A stretch of 64,000 nucleotides of DNA from Chamaecrista fasciculata. Taxonomy: Eukaryota > Streptophyta > Magnoliopsida > Fabales > Fabaceae. A program made the position numbers and the translations under genes. The notes beneath the pieces are model-generated. The model did not search any database, had not been told where the DNA came from, and saw only the letters and a list, made by a program, of their open reading frames with translations. The stretch spans positions 313,869 to 377,868 of the forward strand of contig QANZ01043121.1 of the NCBI GenBank assembly GCA_003254925.1, in the 5' to 3' direction. Shown one piece after another: positions 25,756-35,477 of this stretch. Every line of letters starts with the position of its first letter. Position 1 is the first letter of the stretch.

Positions 25756-26262
25756 CCAATAATGAAACTTGAGGAAACATAAAGGACCAAAACAGAACTT
25801 TGGGTGAACATTAGGAACCAAAAGAGGTTTTTGACCTACTTTTCCCATATAAAATAAAATTTAAATCAGATTATGGGCATTTGCTTTTTTGGCCAATAAA
25901 TTATGGGCTTGTTAATCTTAAATTTATGTAAATAATGGTTAAATTAAAACAACATTCAAGTATTCAACCATTTGTAAAGAAGATCAAAATGAAAGACAAG
26001 CATTAGATTTCACCACACGTCAATTTAGCATGACAAAATCATCACAAATCGTTTGGCACAATCCTTGAAATCCAAGTATCTAAGGCACCACGCTTGAACA
26101 AGTTCAATTATCTGAATATTGTTGCAGATAATAACATTTTGAATTTCGTCACTTTCACCACCAAAATTTTCTCAGAAATTCGAAATTGGAACGAAAAAAT
26201 CAATTACAGAGATCAATCAATGTGCGTATGATAAGCATTTTTCACTTCATTGATTCACGATT

Positions 26263-29201
26263 ATGGTTCCTCTCACAATCTTGCTGTTATTGTTGTTGTT
26301 CTTCTTCTTCGTATTCATAAACCCTAGCTTCGAATCTAAGGTCTCAATCTCCGTTTCCCCCACCGTCCTTTCCAGATCCGGCGACTCCGTGAAAATCGAA
26401 TGGTCCGGCATCGATTCTCCCTCCGATCTTGACTGGCTCGGTATATACTCGCCTCCGAGCTCTCACAATCACCATTTCATCGGTTACGTCTTCCTCTCTA
26501 AATCACCGACATGGCGATCTGGATCTGGTAATATCTCAATCTCTATCGTCAATCTCCGATCTAATTACAGCTTCCGTATCTTTCGATGGACTCGCTCGGA
26601 GATCAACCCGAAGCACATGGACCACGATCACAATCCCTTGCCCGGTTCAAAGCACATTCTGGCCACATCTCATGAGGTAGGGTTTGAACCGGGTCGGGGC
26701 CCCGATCAGATCCATTTGGCGTTCACTGACAATGATGATGAGATGCGAGTCATGTTCGTGACCGGAGATCAGAAAGAGAGGCACGTGAAGTATGGGGAGA
26801 GAGAGGAGAAGCTAGATGCGATGGTTTTGGCTACTGTGAAGAGGTATGAGATGGAGCACATGTGTGATTCTCCGGCCAATCAAACCATTGGCTGGAGAGA
26901 TCCTGGTTACATACACGATGGGGTTATGACCAATTTGAAGCCAGGAGTGAAATACTATTATCAGGTATATATCATCAACATCAAACTAGCTCATGTTGAA
27001 TTGGACCTCTGATCTTTTTGAAAGGATTGTTATATATAATCATTAGAATGTCTAATTGTTTAATCTTAATCCCACTTTTCTTGAGTTGAGAAGTAGATTG
27101 GTGGACTCCCTGAAGCACTTGGTTCTGTTGTGTGCTTTTTTTTTTGGGTCGAACTGTTGTGTGCTTCAGCCTTCAAGTGTAGTTTTCAACCTGATGTCCA
27201 TGTTTTTTTGTTCATTTTATTTTGTCAATCAAGGAGTTTCCTTCAAAGATTTTTGGCAAAATTACTAATTTCGTCTCCAAACTTTACACCAACTGTCAAT
27301 TTCATTTCCAATGTTTTATATTTTGGTCACTTTTATTCTTTGACTAACTTCTTTCAATAAATTAATGATAGACTGCATCTGTTTTTCAATCTGAGTTAGG
27401 ATTTGACTTTCTTTTTCTACATTACGTATCATTAGTCACATAGATTCTATAGTTAGTATTTGGCTAAAGTAAGAGCAAATGTTAAAATTGACAAAAATGT
27501 GAAACATTGAGGATGAAATTGACAGTTAGTATAAAGTTTGGCCACGGAATTAGTACTTTTGCTAAGATTTTTTAAGTTTCCCAATTTTTTAAGGTTGTTC
27601 CTAAAAATATTTTTGTTGAATTCTTTTAATTGTTTTGTTTCGAAGATTTAGTTTTCTTGGGGTGTTTCATTATTTAATATCTAATTGTCTTAGTCTTAAT
27701 CTTAATCCCACTTTTATTGAGTTGAGAAGTAGAATGAATTATGCTACTTGGTTCTCCTGTGTGCTCCATGTATATTTTAAACCTGATATTATTAATGATA
27801 TTTATTTTGTTCTGTCGATAAATGTAGCTAAATTTGCATGTCAATGCTCTTGTGTACCAGGTTGGAAGTGATAGCGGAGGGTGGAGCCCAACTCATAGTT
27901 TTGTGTCAAGGAATAAAAACTCTGATGAAACAATAGCTTTCCTCTTTGGCGACATGGGAACTGCTACACAATACTCGACATATCTGCGAACACAAGATGA
28001 AAGCATATCAACCATGAAGTGGATCCGACGAGATATTGAAGCCTTAGGTGACAAGCCTGCTTTTATCTCACACATTGGAGACATTAGCTACGCAAGAGGT
28101 TATGCATGGTTGTGGGACCATTTTTTTGCTCAGATTGAACCTGTTGCAACCAGAGTAGCGTACCATGTTTGCATTGGAAATCATGAGTATGACTGGCCTT
28201 CGCAGCCATGGAAACCCGACTGGGCCGGTTATGGAAAAGATGGGGGTGGTGAGTGTGGGGTACCCTACAGTTTAAGGTTCAACATGCCCGGAAACTCTTC
28301 AGAACCCACGGGAACCAAAGCTCCAGCAACTCGAAATCTTTACTACTCATTTGATATGGGAGCAACCCATTTTGTGTATATCTCAACGGAGACTAATTTC
28401 CTTCCTGGTAGCAACCAGTATAACTTTCTAAAGCATGATTTGGAATCTGTTAATAGGAGCAAGACTCCTTTTGTAATAGTCCAAGGCCACCGTCCCATGT
28501 ACACAACAAGCAATGAAAACAGGGATGCCCAATTAAGAGGAAAGATGCTTGAGAATTTGGAACCTTTGTTGGTGAAAAACAAAGTGACCCTTGCTTTATG
28601 GGGGCATGTTCATAGATATGAGAGGCTTTGTGCACTGAATAACTACACCTGTATGAGCCAGGATCAGAAAAGGGAGAATAAGATTGGTACTGTTCATGTT
28701 GTGATTGGCATGGCAGGCCAAGATTGGCAACCCATCTGGCAACCTAGACCAGACCACCCTGATGTCCCAATCTATCCGCAACCGAAACAATCTTTATATC
28801 GTGGGGGTGAGTTTGGGTACACTAGATTAGTTGCTACCAAGGAGAAGCTTGTGCTTTCCTATGTAGGAAATCATGATGGACAGGTGCATGACACAGTGGA
28901 AATCTTGGCATCTGGAGAATTTGTCAATGGCGATAGGGATGCCGATGGTGGTGCCAAAGCTGGTGGTTTTGGTGGTGTTAAAGCTAGTGATGATGGTGGT
29001 GCAAAAGCTAGTGACGTTGTTAAAGTTGGTGAAGAAAAGGTAAGAGGTGAGGTTGTACAATCCAAATGGTCTTTGTATGTAGAGGGAGCGAGTGTGTTGG
29101 TTCTTGGGGCCTTCATAGGTTACATCATTGGTTTCATTTCTCATGCCAAGAAGCATGAGAACAAAAAAAATTGGACTTTAGTAAAGACTGAGGAAACTTG
29201 A
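26263..29201 (+). CDS. Purple acid phosphatase, PAP2/PAP9 type, membrane-anchored
   Basis: Two exons, 26263-26964 and 27861-29201, join in phase 0 across a GT-AG intron and give about 680 residues. The N-terminus is a hydrophobic signal segment (residues 4-19), followed by a fibronectin-like domain. The metallophosphatase domain shows all five metal-binding blocks: GDMG (Asp about 265), GDISY (about 307-311), GNHE (about 340-343), VQGH and GHVH. All seven usual ligands are therefore present although some relatives are named 'probable inactive'. A low-complexity Gly/Ala/Lys linker precedes a C-terminal membrane segment ([16 protein letters not shown]) and a basic tail, the hallmark of Arabidopsis PAP2 and PAP9. 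PAP2 is anchored through this tail on chloroplasts and mitochondria. The family hydrolyses phosphate monoesters with an Fe-metal centre. No breaks are visible. Confidence 0.94.
27255..27563. mobile_element. MULE-type miniature element (family C) in the PAP intron
   Basis: The ends GGCAAAATTAC and, inverted, AGCAAAAGTAC frame a 309-bp non-coding body with inverted arms (AACTGTCAATTTCATTTCC / GATGAAATTGACAGTT). A perfect 9-bp duplication AAGATTTTT flanks it (27246-27254 and 27564-27572). It lies wholly within the single intron of the phosphatase gene. Confidence 0.85.
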
Positions 29202-29659
29202 AGATTAAATTATCATTTCACGTGTTTTTTATCCTTCTTAATGTTGTGATCTTCTGCTTCTTTGTTTGGTTTTGCCCGAGTTGCAACCTAATATAGTTCA
29301 GGATCTTTGTAGATACAAATAGGCAATTTTTGTAAGAATCTGTATGAGTGTATTCAAGCCATTTGTTGTATTCATATTCCTTTCAGGATAAATGTAGTTA
29401 TGTAATTGTGGTCTATTTATTCTTATGGCTGCCAAATTACAGTTCAGATGTATATATGATGTGACAGATGAATTTTGTTAGATCAATGATGGCCATGTAC
29501 ACTTCTAATATAATTTTATACTGTTTTTCCCCAAGAGTTATTTATTTTGTTACTACTAGATACATCTCTAGATTTTGACAATAGTTGATGGCGGTAATTT
29601 TGTGTTTAGATGGAAAATGATGAGATCTTTGAAATTTTGTTTGAAAAGCATTAAAGCTA
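29202..29659 (+). other. 3' region of the phosphatase gene
   Basis: AT-rich 3' untranslated and downstream sequence with TTGTAA and AATAT-rich stretches that could serve as plant poly(A) signals around 29330-29410. No coding frame is present. Confidence 0.45.
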
Positions 29660-29932
29660 TGTACTCCTTTATGGATTAAAGCTAGGAATTATTAGTTTAT
29701 AATCCAAATTGGATTAAATTGGGATTGATGTCATCCACTGAGAATTTGTTTTTTTAAGTTCATATGCCATAAATAAGCTCTTCTAGTGAAATTTATAAAA
29801 GATATGCTTATTCATATGCCTTTATTATCATTTTATTCATTGTCAATTTATTCCACATGATAAATTATCTTGCTTGACAATGGCATGCCTTTATTATTTT
29901 ATACATTTGTGCCACATTTTGCATCCGTTACT
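29660..29932 (+). pseudogene. Relic of starch phosphorylase intron 1 / exon 2
   Basis: This stretch aligns by eye, on the same strand, with parts of the phosphorylase gene at 47400-48560. 29672-29720 (GGATTAAAGCTAGGAATTAT) matches 47429-47470, and 29759-29882 matches 48377-48505, with CATATGCCATAAATA at the start and ATAAATTATCTTGCTTGAC at the end. The last part, TACATTTGT..C and GCATCCGTT.CTTG, matches the first codons of exon 2 (48512 on). The LINE fragment of the real intron 1 is missing, so the copy may predate that insertion. It has no coding potential of its own. It ends within 10 bp of the stop of the second CLE gene. Confidence 0.7.
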
Positions 29933-29939
29933 TGAAGAA

Positions 29940-30269
29940 TCAATCATTGTGAAGTGGGTTTGGTCCTGTGGGAACTAGTCTCTTCACTATGCCATATCTT
30001 GGATCAATCTCATTCTGAGTATCATCTTCATTCATTTGGGGAGAAAGATGAAGAGAACGCAGGGTGTGGTGGATTCTTTGAAGCTGAAAACACAGAGAAC
30101 GAGATTCACCATTGGAGAAGGAATCACAATAACGATGTGGGTTCTGGGTGGTTCTTGAAGATGAAATGAAAGTGGAGCTTGAATTTTCACAATTCACTGA
30201 GAAAATGAAGAGGAAAAGGATGAGAAGCATGCATGCATGAGGAGCAGAGGAAAACAGAGAACTCTTCAT
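29940..30269 (-). CDS. CLE-type secreted peptide precursor, variant ligand
   Basis: The 109-residue single-exon product has an N-terminal hydrophobic signal segment (residues about 13-26, ending at VNC) and a C-terminal CLE motif RLVPTGPNPLHN followed by one extra Asp before the stop. It differs from the gene at 17388-17729 in ligand position 5 (Thr for Ser) and in the added residue. The two precursors share the MKSSL start, the CDSFSNG..RSLCFQLQRIH block, DPRYG before the ligand, and upstream sequence. Position 5 lies between the conserved Pro4 and Gly6; CLE40 in Arabidopsis also has Thr there. Like its paralogue it should act as an apoplastic ligand for leucine-rich-repeat receptor kinases. 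No break is seen. Confidence 0.92.
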   Translation of the reverse strand: MKSSLFSSAPHACMLLILFLFIFSVNCENSSSTFISSSRTTQNPHRYCDSFSNGESRSLCFQLQRIHHTLRSLHLSPQMNEDDTQNEIDPRYGIVKRLVPTGPNPLHND

Positions 30270-30420
30270 TTTAGGGGAAAAAAAACAGAGGAAAATAGAG
30301 AGAAAGTGAAGAATGATGACTGAATTGAAGAAGATGATGACACTGGATGAATAGAAATGCTAACAAAAGCAAAGACAATTTATATCATGAGAAAAGAGGT
30401 TTTGGAGAATAAAATTGTTT
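30270..30420 (-). promoter_or_regulatory. Upstream region of the second CLE gene
   Basis: On the minus strand this leader repeats the order of motifs seen upstream of the first CLE gene, including the CTCTGTTTT tract before the ATG and the GAA/TTC-rich leader. Divergence is moderate, and the similarity fades beyond about 30420. Confidence 0.5.
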
Positions 30421-30647
30421 GAAGTTAGGGAATTCAGAATTTTATGAAGTTATCTCTATTTCAGATAGAATGTATCTTTTTCTTTTTCTTTTTTTCTTTA
30501 AATATCTATATGCAGCTAACTTTAAACTAGGAGTTGACAGTTGATACGTACGCACCCCTCAAGTTTTTTTTTTCTTTGTCTGGTTAAGTGCTGGCACGTA
30601 TTTCTGATTTATTTTTTTATTTATTTTGTTTACATTTTCAACTAATA

Positions 30648-30801
30648 TAAAGGCCGGCTTGGCTTAGCAGTAAGTACGTTTACTGTAGGGTTTGAGGTCG
30701 TGGATTCGAACCAGCCTCTTTGCAAAAATGCAATGGTAAGGCTGTTAGTATATTCTCTTCCCCAACACTCCCACCAAGTGGGACTCGAACTAGGTTGGCC
30801 C
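30648..30801 (+). mobile_element. tRNA-derived SINE with 19-bp target duplication
   Basis: The 154-bp body is flanked by a perfect 19-bp direct repeat TTTACATTTTCAACTAATA (30629-30647 and 30802-30820). An A-box-like TGGCTTAGCAGTAAG lies near 30660 and a B-box-like GGATTCGAACC near 30703, the internal polymerase III promoter of tRNA-derived SINEs. A second GTGGGACTCGAACTAGG near the 3' end is an unusual extra B-box-like phrase in the body. No function for the host is implied. Confidence 0.85.
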
Positions 30802-31348
30802 TTTACATTTTCAACTAATAGAAATATGAGTTCATGTTCTATGTTCATTTTCTCTCTCTCAATTGAGCTAATGTTTTTTTGTTGGACTACTCCCTCCAAC
30901 TTTTTTTTTTTATAAACAACTTTAATCAATAGTCATCTTTCTTTTGTTATTTCTTCTCACTTTCTCTCCCCTAATTGAGCTAATTTTTTTTTTGTTTTCC
31001 TTGAACTACTTCCCCCCAAATTTTTTGTTTTGTCTTGTAAACAACTTCAACCAATAGTCATCCTTCATTCTTATCTCTCCTCGCTTCCTCTCTTCCAATT
31101 GAGTTATTTTTTTTAGTGAACATATCTCTCCAACTTCTTTTTTTGTTTTGTAAACAACTTGAAAAAAAAATATATTTGTTGAATAAAAATTTAGTTATAA
31201 ATATATATTTGTTGAATAAAAATAAAATATCTTTTTAGTTATCGTGAGCATAACAACTTCAATAATTTAATTTATAAATTTTAAAATTATTTTTATGCTC
31301 TATCTTGACTTTCTCTCCCCTTATTAGATGTAATTAAGAAATGTTGTT

Positions 31349-32493
31349 TATATGATTGTTAAAATCTCGATTTAAATCTTAAAATCTGACGAGCTCACGA
31401 TCTTACTTAGACAAAACGAATCTTAAGTAAAATCTAAATTTATTAGAATCTTATTTAAATCTTAATTTTATATATACGATTTTACAATTTTACATTTTAT
31501 TGATCCTACAAATTTACAATTTTATTATGAGTGATAAACTGGAAAATGGCTAGCACTTACCTAGTTCACCGGGATGGGCTGCGAGAGCCAAGTGTTGAGC
31601 AAGAACCTGCAAGAGCTTCACAGGGGGGCCCTGCGAAGTGTACTCCGACGCTCAAGTTAGTAAGAGAGTAATCAGAGAGTAAGAGAATTTCAGAGTGTAA
31701 GAAGTAGCTAACCTTGAACTGGTGAGATGGGCTCTATTTATAGAGCAGGGAGGAGAGAGGTGGTCAGCGCGCGGGGCGGACCACGTAATTGGACACGATC
31801 TCCACCAGCGAAGGTGATGGAGACCGAGATTTGCGGAGCAAGGCAATCGTGGGTGATTGCGTGTCGCGTTGCTAGGCGGGCGCCTAGAAACTGGAGATCG
31901 TGGGTGAGTTGGCCTGCAGCCCACGATCTCCCGTAGCGTGAATTGCGGAGCAGGGTGATCGTGGGTGGCCACGTGTCATTTGGGGGACGTCCGCCAAGAC
32001 CCAGGATGGATCACGGCCGCCCCTAAATGTGCGAAGGGCGCCCGACTGGCCCAAGGGCACCTCGCAAGGTGTGGAGGGGAGAAGTGGCCTGGTGCAAGGG
32101 CCGTTTAGGCGTACGCCCAAATAGTGATGTATCAATGAGAATTTACATTCTTTTAAAGTAAAAAATATTAAATATCACTCATATAAGATGAAAAAAATTA
32201 TTTTAAAGAAATTTTTTTAATTATTTATAAGATATTTTGTTAAAATATGACTAATATTGAATAATTATATGCTTATAAATAATTTTTTATGCTATTAATT
32301 ACCTTAGCTATATTTATATATATAATGACAAATGATAAAAAATAAAATGAGGATGTTTTGGTGCTTTCAAATTAATTAATAGACCTTTGGTGTGAAAATT
32401 ATATTATTTATACTTAAGTAAACTCTTACGATTTTACAATTCGATTTTACACCTCATTCTTGAGTTTACTTGAACTCTCGGTTTTGACAACCT
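31349..32493. mobile_element. hAT-like TIR element, host of a solo LTR
   Basis: The left end (GATTGTTAAAATCTCGATTT) and the right end (ACTCTCGGTTTTGACAACC, inverse GGTTGTCAAAACCGAGAGT) are inverted, and the subterminal parts share TCTTACTTAGA / ACTCTTACGATTTTAC-type phrases. The terminal GTTGTCAAAA matches the element at 33174-33814. The target duplication is not resolved. A solo LTR interrupts it at 31532-32134. Confidence 0.5.
31532..32134 (-). repeat. GC-rich solo LTR with 5-bp target duplication
   Basis: The sequence begins TGATAAACTGG and ends TGATGTATCA (TG...CA), with a perfect 5-bp duplication ATGAG on both sides (31527-31531 and 32135-32139). It is much GC-richer than its surroundings. 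On the minus strand TATAAATAGAGCCC (about 31732-31745) looks like a core promoter, followed by a CT-rich leader, so the LTR points to the minus strand. No internal region is attached. The superfamily is unclear; base composition and layout suggest Ty3/gypsy, but that is a guess. Confidence 0.8.
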
Positions 32494-33173
32494 TCCTATT
32501 TAATTATATTTCCTAATGCATTCTATTTCAAAAATAGAGTTGATTGAAAATATCTCTGATTTCCGATTAATAATAATAATCAATAAATATTGTTTAATTT
32601 TTATTCCCAATGCATTTTATTTTCAATGCAGAGTTAGTTAAAAATATCTCTAATTTCTAATTTTTTTTTGTTTTATAAATAGTTTCAACCAACTATGAAG
32701 TCATTTTACTTTTGTTGACTTTTATTTCTCTTGCAAATTTTCTAATGCATTCTATTTTCAATATAGAGTTAGTTGAAAATATTTATGATTTCCAATTAAT
32801 AAAGGTAATTAATAATTGCTATTTAATTCTATTTCTTAATGCATTTTCAATATAGAGTTGATTGAAAATATCCGTGATTTCTAATTAATAAGTAATAATT
32901 GATTTTATTTCTTAATTCATTCTATTTTCTAATTGGCTGCAATTAATAAATTCTAAATCATTCTATTTAAATAAACTCACATTATTTCTCTACACATTTC
33001 AAATATAGAATTTATTGAATATGGTTGAGACTACTCTTGGAAAATGTCGAAGAGAATTAATGCAATGGTTCTGGATTCATCTTGACTATCGAAAGTTGCA
33101 TCTCCATATTTTTCTGCTTATTTTATCTTCCATCTTCATGTTCTTCTCCGTGCCCATATTTTTCACCATGCTT
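32494..33173. other. AT-rich intergenic repeat debris
   Basis: No gene is seen. The phrase AGTTGATTGAAAATAT..CTGATTTC and variants of 'attctattttcaatatagagtt' recur four to five times between 32510 and 33020 as a degenerate tandem repeat of roughly 100-130 bp. Confidence 0.5.
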
Positions 33174-33814
33174 CATAGTTGTCAAAATCGCGTTTTGACT
33201 CATAAAAACGTATGTTTTTACGTTTCCACCCATGCTATTCTAGTTACGTCGCAAGTAGACTCGAAAAATGAACAAACACGGATAGAAACGGGTAAATTCG
33301 ATTAAAAAGGTGATTTTAGGACGATACAAATGTTAAATCTTAAATATGTTAAATGTTTAAAGAGACGATATAGAGACAGGGGTTTCAATGTTAAATGTTT
33401 AATATTTTTATTGACTCGAGAGTTGATGAGGTTGCACAAAGAACAAAGTTCTTCCTCTTCACTAACCTTGAAAAAGAAAATGGGTGAATTTATTTTTTAT
33501 TTTTTAATTTTATTTTAAAATTACAATTTAGTCCTTAAATATTGAAAATATATTTTTTAACTCTTATTTTTACAAATATAATCTATTTAGTCCTTAAATA
33601 GTTTATTTTTATATAAGGGATTAAATGATATTGAATATTATTATCTCTTTAAAGTTGATTATTTTACTTGAATTTCAAGTTTTAATACTTATATATTTTT
33701 ATATATTATTATTTTTTATTTGTGTAAACTCTTATGATTTTACGATACGAGTTTACGTTACGAGTTCACCCCCCTCTCCCGAGTTTATCCGGAAAAGCAA
33801 TTTTGACAACCTTG
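33174..33814. mobile_element. hAT-like TIR element
   Basis: The left end CATAGTTGTCAAAATCG and the right end inverse CAAGGTTGTCAAAATTG match, and 8-bp flanks CCATGCTT (33166-33173) and TCATGCTT (33815-33822) differ at one base. Inner arms carry CGTTTTTACG-like and TACGATACGAG phrases. The body is AT-rich and non-coding. Confidence 0.65.
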
Positions 33815-33918
33815 TCATGCTTTGCCTTCCATCTCCATATTATCAAATAGATATTATAAATAATGGTGTAAAAAAAAAGTCTAATCCATGATTTTAAGGC
33901 TGACATATATTACTTTTA

Positions 33919-35468
33919 GGGTAAAATACAGAAAAGGTACCTGTGGTTTGGCCTAATCTTATTTTTATGACATGTGGTTTCAAAAGTTGCACATTAGGTA
34001 CCTGTGTGTTTCGCCGTTAAATAGAAGCAGTCCTTGTGTAATTTTTCGTTAAATTTGAAAAAAAAAAAAAACGCATATGAGAGTCACGTGCGCAACTCTT
34101 TGATGTTTTAAACCATTTGAAACCCTAATAAGCCTTCATTTCCATCCATTTTCTTCACCTTCATCCATTCTCTTCATCTGCGCAGCTTCAAGTCTAAAAT
34201 CCCCAACTCTTCAGTCTTTATTTTCTCCATTTTCTTCATCCATTTCCTTGGACGACTTCATGGCAACTGCTGCACATTCATCTTCAACTTCATCATCTTC
34301 ATTTCGTGGTCGCAGGATTCGTTGTGGCTGTGGTGAGTATGTAGTCATGAGTTCATCTTGGAAACCTTGCTCTTTTGGAAGACGATTTTGGACTTGCCCG
34401 AAGTATCAGGTGTGTAGAAATTTGTTATTTGGTAGTTTGTTGTATTTCTGGTTAAGTTAATGGTTTGTTCCATTTCATGCTTTGCACCCTTATCAATGTG
34501 TTTTTTTTATTGGATTGATGAACCAACATGCCCACGTGGCCGTGAATTTGGACAAAAGGTTCAAAAAAAATTGTCAAGCTTGAAGCTGAAATCAAGGAGT
34601 TGAAGACAAATGAAAGCATGATGAAGACAAATAAGAGGCAGAAAAATTTAGAAAGCATGATGAAGACAAATAAGAGGCAGAAAAATTTAGTGCAGATGTT
34701 GTTAGGATCTTGGGTGTTTTTTCTGTTGATTACTCTCTTTGTACTTACATTTATTTGCCTTATTAGCAAATTAATGTATCTGCAATTAGATTATGTGTTT
34801 GGTTATGTTTATGGAAGTTTGTAAGAAATGACAATTATTTGCCTTACCTTTATTAATGGAAATTTGGTTGTTTTTCAATCTTATTCTTGAATCTTGTTAA
34901 GTTCATGTGTTTACCGGAGATGTGGAAAGATTAGGCTGTGAAAAAGGGTCAAAAAATGTGAAAAAATGGTGGGGAAGAGTTGTGAACAAGCACAAAAAAT
35001 GGAGATTGGTTGTAGTTGACAAAGAAGTTTGGTTCTTTGTTTTGACAACATGAAAATGACCAAACTGACCATAATTTGTGCCACAATCAATAACCTGTGT
35101 GCACAATCCAAACATCCAAACATCTATAAAATGCCATGAGTAATCATCCAAATATATTTAAGATTGATTGTCAATAGTCATAAACAACATAAGTACAATA
35201 ACATCCATGAGTAACACAAATAAACAAAATACAATCAAAATATGAAGCTAATTTGTAGTTCAAGCTTCAGCAAAACCACAGGTACCTAATGTGCAACTTT
35301 TGAAACCACAAGTACTGCTTTTTCCGTAAAAAATTTAACGGAAAATTACACAAGTACTGCTTCTGTTTAACGACGAAACACACAGGTACCTAATGTGCAA
35401 CTTTTGAAACCACACGTCATAAAAGTGAGATTAAGCCAAACCACAGGTACCTTTCCTATATTTTACCC
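33919..35468. mobile_element. MULE-type element (family A) carrying a gene relic: Pack-MULE-like
   Basis: The ends GGGTAAAATA are inverted, with arms of about 140 bp sharing AAAAGGTACCTGTGGTTTGG and the phrase TTTCAAAAGTTGCACATTAGG. An identical 9-bp target duplication TTACTTTTA flanks the element (33910-33918 and 35469-35477). Between the arms lies a transcribed-gene-like segment with a CT-rich leader, an ATG and a zinc-finger coding region (34248-34822). The structure fits a Mutator-like element that captured a host gene piece. Confidence 0.85.
34248..34822 (+). pseudogene. GRF-type zinc-finger / coiled-coil / membrane protein relic
   Basis: From ATG 34248 (or 34260) the frame encodes a Ser-rich start, then RCGCGEYVV and GRRFWTCPKY, the first half of a GRF zinc finger. 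A donor site (CAG/GTGTGT at 34410/34411) follows. Downstream, 34493-34560 carries the second half in another frame (a CFFYW-like step, then DEPTCPRGREFG). After a further one-base shift comes a Lys/Glu-rich coiled coil (34575-34690) containing an exact 39-bp tandem duplication, and a hydrophobic segment (34710-34790) ending at TAA 34820-34822. Plant proteins of this layout are common and mostly uncharacterised. The expected acceptor near 34485 lacks AG and a shift separates finger and coil, so this copy is probably not functional. Confidence 0.7.
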
Positions 35469-35477
35469 TTACTTTTA

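Larger units (their letters stand above)
24029..25836. mobile_element. TIR element of the GGACCAAAA type, host of a hAT insertion
   Basis: The left end (GGCCAAAAACTTATTTTGG, continuing into TTTTGGTCC repeats) mirrors the right end (AACCAAAAGAGGTTTTTGACC). The arms extend about 100 bp on each side. The flanking 9-mers do not match well, so the superfamily is not proven. The element is interrupted at 24754-25755 by a hAT-like insertion; without it the length is about 800 bp, like the copy at 11113-11909. Confidence 0.6.

Noticed and set aside
30655-30720. A functional tRNA gene
   Set aside because: Only A- and B-box-like motifs are present, no cloverleaf can be closed, and the unit has a tail and a 19-bp target duplication, so it is a SINE.
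31652-32135. Overlapping open frames in the GC-rich stretch as genes
   Set aside because: High GC removes stop codons by chance; the segment is a solo LTR with a target duplication and the frames have no recognisable content.
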